A DNA stretch of 64,000 bases. Origin: Anoplopoma fimbria. Its lineage: Eukaryota; Chordata; Actinopteri; Perciformes; Anoplopomatidae. Location: positions 11,618,976-11,682,975 of the forward strand of contig NC_072467.1 of assembly GCF_027596085.1 (NCBI RefSeq), read 5' to 3'. The notes under the pieces were generated by a model. That model was not told the DNA's origin. It searched no databases and saw nothing but the letters and a program-made list of their open reading frames with translations. Position numbers and translations under genes: made by a program. This document shows positions 58,120 through 64,000 of the stretch, in pieces; position 1 is the stretch's first letter, and the number at the start of each line of letters is the position of its first letter.

Positions 58120-60769
58120 TCCAAACATTTGCAGTTCATAAACCTTTATTTAAGTCAAAGAGCAGATAAAAGCATTAAGGCAAGACGAGCAGCGAGCGTT
58201 GTGCTGCGAAATGGAACCTCAAATTTTAACTGTACAAGGCTTGATCCGTTCTTAAAAAAATAGAAAATTATAAAGCCAGAGAAAAACACATGAGCAAACA
58301 AGTGCAGGACACATTTTCAGACATTTACTCATTAAAACAATAAAGTACTCTTATTATTGACCTTCTGCGACTGAGTAGATTTTTAGCCTAAAATAAACTA
58401 CGAGTTGAGCAGCTAGAATCTCTACAGTAAGTAACAGCCAACTAAAGTGCATGTGTCATTGTATGAAACATAAACAAAAATCTGAGATACATTATTTGCA
58501 TCTTATAAGCAACTTGGTAACCAGCTTTTTCAGAAAATGTTTTCTTTTTTTTCCGGGGGTGTGCAATAAAATAAACACCCTTTTCATCTCCGTTTCACAT
58601 CAGCTGACACAAACTGATGTAAAGAAAAATTGCCATGCGTATCCCTCTGATTTAGGTTTAGAGGTTTGTGACGCATTTCTTGTTGTTGTGTGTTTAGTAT
58701 TTACAGTTGCAGTCAAATATGCAGCACAGTGGGGCAGACAGCGGCACCAATTAGTGCCTCACAGAACTGCTGACGAGATTTCTTTGTCTTTTCTACGAGA
58801 GGCTTTGGGATGTGAACGCAGTGATGGAACAAGATTTTTAAAATGGTTTGAACGACTGCATCTGTTCATGAAAGACTGCAAATGTTTATTTGAGGTACAA
58901 AATGGTTATCTGGTGAGAAATACATTTTTAAAAATGTGGATTTCCAAGCTCTTATAAGAATTTAAATTACTTGGAAGGTAATGGTCTAAATGCTTTGAAC
59001 TGCATAAAAGCTGACTAAAAAGAAAATTCTAGTGATGCAGAATGAAGACGCTGGACTAGAAGGCAACAAGCTGTACTTTCCTGCCCAGAGTCGTCCAGTG
59101 TGGAGCTGAAAAAGCCAACGCTAACTACACACGTAGCACTCATTTTATAGCCTTTGGGGCAGCCGAAAGCATCCTCCAAGAAACGGAGCTTCTGCTCGGT
59201 AGATTTCCGTCTGCTGGCATTGCACAAGTACAGTAAGTAGAAACCACTGATGCCAAGAAGTCTCTGCTTCTGTCTGTGTCACTTTATGTTCAAACCGAGG
59301 AAAGAGACTTAAGTTTATGAATGAACATCAATCTGTCATGTAGACAGATTTTCTCCATTTCTTCTTAGTTTTTATATTTTGATAACATACACTGCCGAAA
59401 GAAAGAGTCCAACATCTTGGGAAATAAGCGTATTCTCTTTCTTGCTCTCTCCACTCTCACGACTGTACGTAAATATGATGCTACCGCCAGCAGCTGACAA
59501 GGTTAGCTTAGCACACAGACTGGAAACATGGGAAAAGAGCTAGCCTGGCTCTCCTCGAAGGTAACAAAATCTATAGTTTTGTACAAGCTAAACGGACAAG
59601 ATTTAACGTATAAATTTGTGAGTTTTAGAGGGTGCTGGTAGGTGGATTTTGTTAACTTTGGAGAATCAGGCTCGCCTGCTTAACCTTCTAAACCGCCAGT
59701 TACAAGTTCAGCTGTGTCCCTTTTCTGTCTGTCGAGAAAGACGGAAATCTGACCACACTGTAGCTTTCATTTTGAGTGGACAGCTCTTCACAAAAAATGT
59801 TATATACAAAGTGACAAGGTAAACGTCTTGCTGCCTTTTAAATTTACACGAAAGTGCAAAAAGATGCTAAAAATTCAAAACTCATCCGTATTAAAGTGAA
59901 ATAAAGCTTCTAAATAAACCTCCTTGTAATGGCTTTTTACTGATCGGATTTCTTTTAGTAAATAAGTTCATTTAGAAGCTTTAATACATTTAGAGGTGTA
60001 TTACTAATTATACAAAAAAAAAAACACCTGGACTGCTCCGTCTTTCTGTACAAAAATATCAATGAGATAGTCTACGGTATATTAGTGCTAAAAGTTTCTA
60101 TGGAAGCTACAGTATGTATTTTATCAAACCTTTTGTCCTTCAAAAGTCTTGTATTGCCTGTGAAGATCATCAAGCACAGGCACAACAGAGTGGAGTTATA
60201 ACGGTCTAAATGTATCATCACAATCATCACATTTTCACCTTCTTGTGTATAACAGCCGTGATAATCTAAAGAGAATGGTGAATTTTCTGGGATGGGCCAA
60301 AAACAAAAAGACAAGAAGAAATAGAAAAGACTGAACATTTGACTTTCAAACTTGTTTGTATATGTGTGTGTGTGTGTGTTCATGTGTAAGAAGCTGCCTC
60401 CAACAGGCAGCGCTGTGTCACTCCTGGAGAGCCCAACCTCCAGAAACCTCCTACACCGACACATCTCATTGGTTATACAGGACTACAAGCTGATTGGCTA
60501 CTACAGCAGAGTTCTAATGTTTTCACCTCATAAGTGTGAAGCTTGTCTTACTACAGACTCCAGCGCAGACAGAAATCACTAGAACCATCTTTGATTTCTT
60601 TTGCAAACACAGTTTCTTTGAAAGTTTGCTCCTTAGCAGAAAAGCAAGAAACTCAAAGACATGAGTAAAATGTATGTGTATGTGTGTGTATGTTTTCCCA
60701 ATCCATCCCTGTCCCTAGGTGTTTTCATCAGCTCCAACTGTCCATCCATCCGTCCGTGTGTTTGTGTGT
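58120..60769 (-). other. Possible peds1 3' UTR and downstream flank
   Basis: Sequence downstream of the peds1 stop. Minus-strand AATAAA signals occur, for example at 58150-58145 and 58889-58884. The one at 58150 is preceded by continuous AT-moderate sequence and could end a long 3' UTR. The stretch includes a teleost dispersed repeat at 59395-59700. A small GCTGCC/GGCAGC hairpin lies near 60392-60411. The 3' end is inferred and cannot be fixed from sequence alone. Confidence 0.3.
59395..59700. repeat. Teleost dispersed repeat in peds1 downstream region
   Basis: Contains GTCCAACATCTTGGGAAATA, AAGCGTATTCTC, CAGCAGCTGACAAGGTTAGC, TTAGCACACAGACTGGAAAC and AGCTAGCCTGGCTCT. These match a very common teleost interspersed repeat (from recall) that is frequent in 3' UTRs and introns. 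Confidence 0.6.
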
Positions 60770-60894
60770 TTATCTGTCGGTCTTCTTGGCCCATGCCAGG
60801 TCATCTGATCGTGGTTTGTGCCCTGTAAGTCCTTTGATCAATTGCTCCATTCGTCTCCAGAAGCCCAGCTGGTCCAGGGGATAGTTACACCAAC
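60770..60894 (-). CDS. peds1: Plasmanylethanolamine desaturase, last coding exon
   Basis: A 125-base terminal exon with acceptor TCCCAG before 60894. It completes the Gly codon split from the previous exon, then reads [20 protein letters not shown] and [20 protein letters not shown], with a TAA stop at 60772-60770. The pattern G-W-x-NYPL-(6)-W-RR-(E)-LI-GLTG-KPR-DD-WA matches the conserved PEDS1/TMEM189 C-terminus. The final residues (KKTDR) differ from the mammalian end. On the minus strand an unusually long polypyrimidine tract precedes the acceptor. The 3' UTR lies at lower coordinates and its end is uncertain. Confidence 0.93.
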
Positions 60895-61629
60895 CTGGGA
60901 TGTGAGGAAACGTGGAGGAAGAGATAGAAAGAAAAAAAGCAGAAGAGGAGAGTCAGCATGTTGGAGAAGGGAGGAGAGGATTAGAGAGAAAGAAGTAAAA
61001 GAGTAAGAAGGAACTGGACCAACGTGGTGGACAGACAGACAGACAGACGCACATCGCCATCTGTACAGCCACACCGTTAGCCTGGCTTATTCTAAGCCAA
61101 TAAATCAAACAATTATTATAAAATGACAAAGCTCATTCTTTATTTCTTTCTACCTCAAGTCAAATTTATACAAAGACCTGATGTATGAGCCTCAGCGATT
61201 CAGACAGTTCAATCCATATTCTTAGAGCCCTGAAGGGATTTTGCTACTGTATTAAGATATTTGTTTTGTCTGTGGCCCCACCCACTGCTCCAGCAGCACC
61301 CACAGGGCGAACACTGGCTCCTGTTCACCAACAATCCTTTCTCCAACGCTTCCAGCATCAAGCTTTCCCCTCCTCCCCTTTCCTTCCAAATATCAATCAT
61401 CTTCCTATTCTTTTATGCTTTATGTCAGATTTCCCTCCTCTGTCTTTAACTTCCTCCTCCCTCCATTATCTTCTTTCTTTGCCTCCTTTAACCGCGGATG
61501 GACTGATCCTCAGTCCTTCCATCCAACCTCCTGTCCCACTCTCATCATCATATGCAGACTAGATTTTAGGGGGGCGGTGGAGGGATGAGTGTAGTCTCCC
61601 TTGATATGTCCTTAGCCCCTTTTAACACA

Positions 61630-61631
<2 letters not shown>

Positions 61632-61669
<38 letters not shown>
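61632..61669. repeat. TA microsatellite
   Basis: About 19 TA units in the peds1 last intron. Confidence 0.97.
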
Positions 61670-61672
<3 letters not shown>

Positions 61673-61825
61673 CACTTGCTCACAGGCACACACACATTGT
61701 CAGATTCTTCCTTCTTTTACATTACTTGAATCTACTGTATATTAAAGGTAAATACATTAATGTATGTATGGCTGCATGCCAAAGTAGATTTACATGTACA
61801 CATGACAGTCTGTGTACATACTGCT

Positions 61826-61925
<100 letters not shown>

Positions 61926-62277
61926 ACGAACATGAAGCATCACTGCTTCAGAGGGAGCCAACACTGACATTTAAGATAAGAGGCCTTTTTACTATTATTA
62001 CAGAGGACACACACATATACACAACCTGCACATTTGCATGCAGAGTAAAGCACTTGCATAAATGCTGTTTTACTCTTTTAATCCGACGAAGTCACTTACA
62101 CAAGCGCACAAATGCAGAAATAAAAATAGATGTCAGACGCACAAGCGCGCACACACCAGCAAGAAGCAAATAGAGACATCTGCATGAGCTGTGTGTACTT
62201 ACAAGCTACCCTTGTCTGATGCTCACACACTACCACCCATGATGTGTTTGAATAGGGTGCATGCTATAGCTGCGGGG

Positions 62278-62285
<8 letters not shown>

Positions 62286-62360
<75 letters not shown>
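62286..62360. repeat. GT microsatellite
   Basis: About 37 GT units in the peds1 last intron. Confidence 0.97.
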
Positions 62361-62365
<5 letters not shown>

Positions 62366-62649
62366 CCCTCCAGTGACCCTCTCTCTGCAAGAAGACAGTA
62401 AAACAGTGAAGCTGCCAGAGGTTTTGTTTGATTTCACTTTTTCATTCCCTCAATCTCCTGTTCTTCCATTTCTTCTTCTTTACACACACACTCCTCCATT
62501 TCTTACCCTCCTAATCCCTACTTCCTACGCGCCTTCTCCTCGCCCTCCTGCTCTCTCCCCTCCCTTCCTCCCTCTCCTGTCCTCCATCCCCCCTCTGCCT
62601 GTGAAGTCCTATTTGTTAGAACAGACAGCAGGTTAGCATTAAATATACA

Positions 62650-62820
62650 TGGGGATTGTCAGCCGGTGGCGCACACAAAGGCAGCTAGGCGGGCCCCAGT
62701 GGAATCCTAGCTCGGCCCAGGCAGCCAGGCTAGGGGGAGGGAGGGGGAGCGGGTGGGCCGCCGTCGTCCCCCGTGGGCCCCGACCGCCAACAACCCACCT
62801 ACCACCAGACACACAGGTTA
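62650..62820. other. GC-rich island in peds1 last intron
   Basis: A strongly GC-rich block (GGCGGGCCCCAGTGG, GGGGGAGGGAGGGGGAGCGG, GTGGGCCCCGACCGCC) in an AT-rich intron. No convincing ORF or splice pair was found. Confidence 0.5.
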
Positions 62821-63895
62821 GAAACCGAGGAGGAGGTCAAAAAGACTTGTACACACACAGATGCTCCACTATGCAGATGTGTGTGCTTCGCAAACACACA
62901 CTTTCCCTGTGACACCCCCCCTCAACTTGCACACACACATCTGTCGTCCGCAGGGGCGCAGGGTGACGTACAGGCTGATTCCCCCTTGTGTATCCTCCCT
63001 CTCCGCTCTCCCTCCCTCTCACCCAGATGCACACAGAATACTGAATGTGGATCTGTTACGGAGAGGCCTGGTGTCTCTGAAGACACACGCGCACGCAAAA
63101 CAGAACATTTTCTTTTAGTTATTTATACGAAGCCGACAGACAGACAGACGCGGCCGCCATCTTGTCTCAATCTGCAGAGAATTCTAAGTGAAATTATTCT
63201 GGAGTCATCAGCTTCAATTATGGCAAACTAAAATGGAAGCCCACAACATACACACTGATAAATAAAATCAATAAATTGTTGAATAAGCAATCAAAATTCA
63301 CATTATACACATTCTGTCCTTCAGTGCCTTGATGCTGTGATGGAGGCAAAATTAAAAGAAATAACTTTTGGGGTTGTTTTGTATACAGAGGTTCTTTACA
63401 AGGACATTACCCCTCTGCTTTCATATAATAACTGGGATGGTGATAGGCATGGTCGAAGACAAAAAAACTCTTTCTGAGAGACCAGCAAACAATTTGCATA
63501 GATTAGAAAAATGGTCACATGAATAGATTCATGTTGTGCACTAGAGGTTGACCATATGTTTGTAAAAGTTCGTAAATATAACCTTGGTTCTGTCTCTCAG
63601 ACGAGGCTTAAATAATCCAGCCTAACATGTTGTTATCAAGGTAAAATTATCCTTTTTCCAGCTGATATGTTTTTGGGAAATCATTGGTAGGATTTGCTCC
63701 TGGTTCAATTAGTCTGTTAAAAATCAAAACAAGTATTTGATGTAATATTATTAATAAATCCCTTGTTGAAGTCCAGCCAGAGGCCATTGTTTCCGTGATG
63801 TAGTAAAATAATACCTCTAGTATGCTAAACTAAATATTTATCCGATAGAAGTGGCAGATACACTATTTACTCGTCATGACAACACCAGTTCTTAC

Positions 63896-64000
63896 CTGTA
63901 GTAATGCAGTAATACGTCTCGTGTGGAGACACATGGTGGATGCGGTGATGTTTCCGTGGCAACACCAGATGCCAGTCCTGCAGCAGCGTGACCCAGCGCG
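63896..64000 (-). CDS. peds1: Plasmanylethanolamine desaturase, penultimate coding exon (partial)
   Basis: An exon cut by the right window edge. The 34 whole codons read [20 protein letters not shown] and continue [14 protein letters not shown], ending in G before a GTAAG donor (phase 1). This matches the C-terminal region of TMEM189/Kua, now PEDS1. The closely spaced histidines (KHHRIHH, then SPHE) belong to the His motifs thought to bind the di-iron centre. From family knowledge, PEDS1 is an ER membrane enzyme that introduces the vinyl-ether double bond to form ethanolamine plasmalogens. The split Gly codon joins the next exon exactly. Upstream exons lie beyond 64000. In teleosts a duplicate could exist, so the symbol marks the family rather than a proven orthologue. 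Confidence 0.93.

Overview
The window reads as nuclear DNA from a ray-finned (teleost) fish, probably a percomorph. The evidence is two vertebrate genes with consensus splice sites (cbln1 and peds1/tmem189), typical teleost transposon families (an L2/Rex1-like LINE, Tc1 elements with IR/DR ends, a Tc1-type MITE, hAT-like fragments and several dispersed fish repeats), and very many long CA/GT and CT/GA microsatellites. There are no operons, no bacterial-type genes and no CRISPR array. Most long ORFs in the window are translations of microsatellites or pyrimidine tracts.

Layout. (1) 1-12.4 kb holds the 5' two thirds of cerebellin-1 (cbln1) on the minus strand: exon 1 at 12415-12158, exon 2 at 10831-10712, joined by a phase-0 intron. 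The last exon, about 66 codons, was not found in the 10.7 kb to the left edge. Intron 2 or flank holds repeats and a TAATTA-rich block that looks like a regulatory element. (2) 12.4-13.9 kb is the cbln1 promoter side: CpG-rich, with a dense cluster of simple repeats (T45, T28, C24, CT, TCTA, CA). (3) 13.9-60.7 kb is a gene desert of about 47 kb, filled with degraded transposons, microsatellites, a roughly 0.6 kb AT-rich minisatellite (36.88-37.45 kb) and a cluster of eight long dinucleotide arrays (44.4-46.7 kb). It also holds a 5'-truncated LINE with an intact 316-codon reverse transcriptase ORF (52.3-53.6 kb), a dead full-length Tc1 element and a MITE inserted in one TA array (54.3-56.1 kb). 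(4) 60.77-64.0 kb holds the last two coding exons of peds1 (plasmanylethanolamine desaturase, TMEM189), minus strand; the gene continues beyond the right edge.

The two genes are not functionally linked. Cbln1 is a secreted C1q-family synaptic organiser, and PEDS1 is an ER membrane enzyme that makes plasmalogens. They lie in the same orientation on either side of a desert that may carry cbln1 regulatory elements. Several non-coding blocks look like candidate enhancers by composition only. I found no convincing novel gene system. The most useful leads are the missing cbln1 exon 3, an exon-like segment at 57.6 kb, the paired perfect hairpins at 48.5 kb, the RT ORF at 52.6 kb and the cbln1-peds1 linkage.
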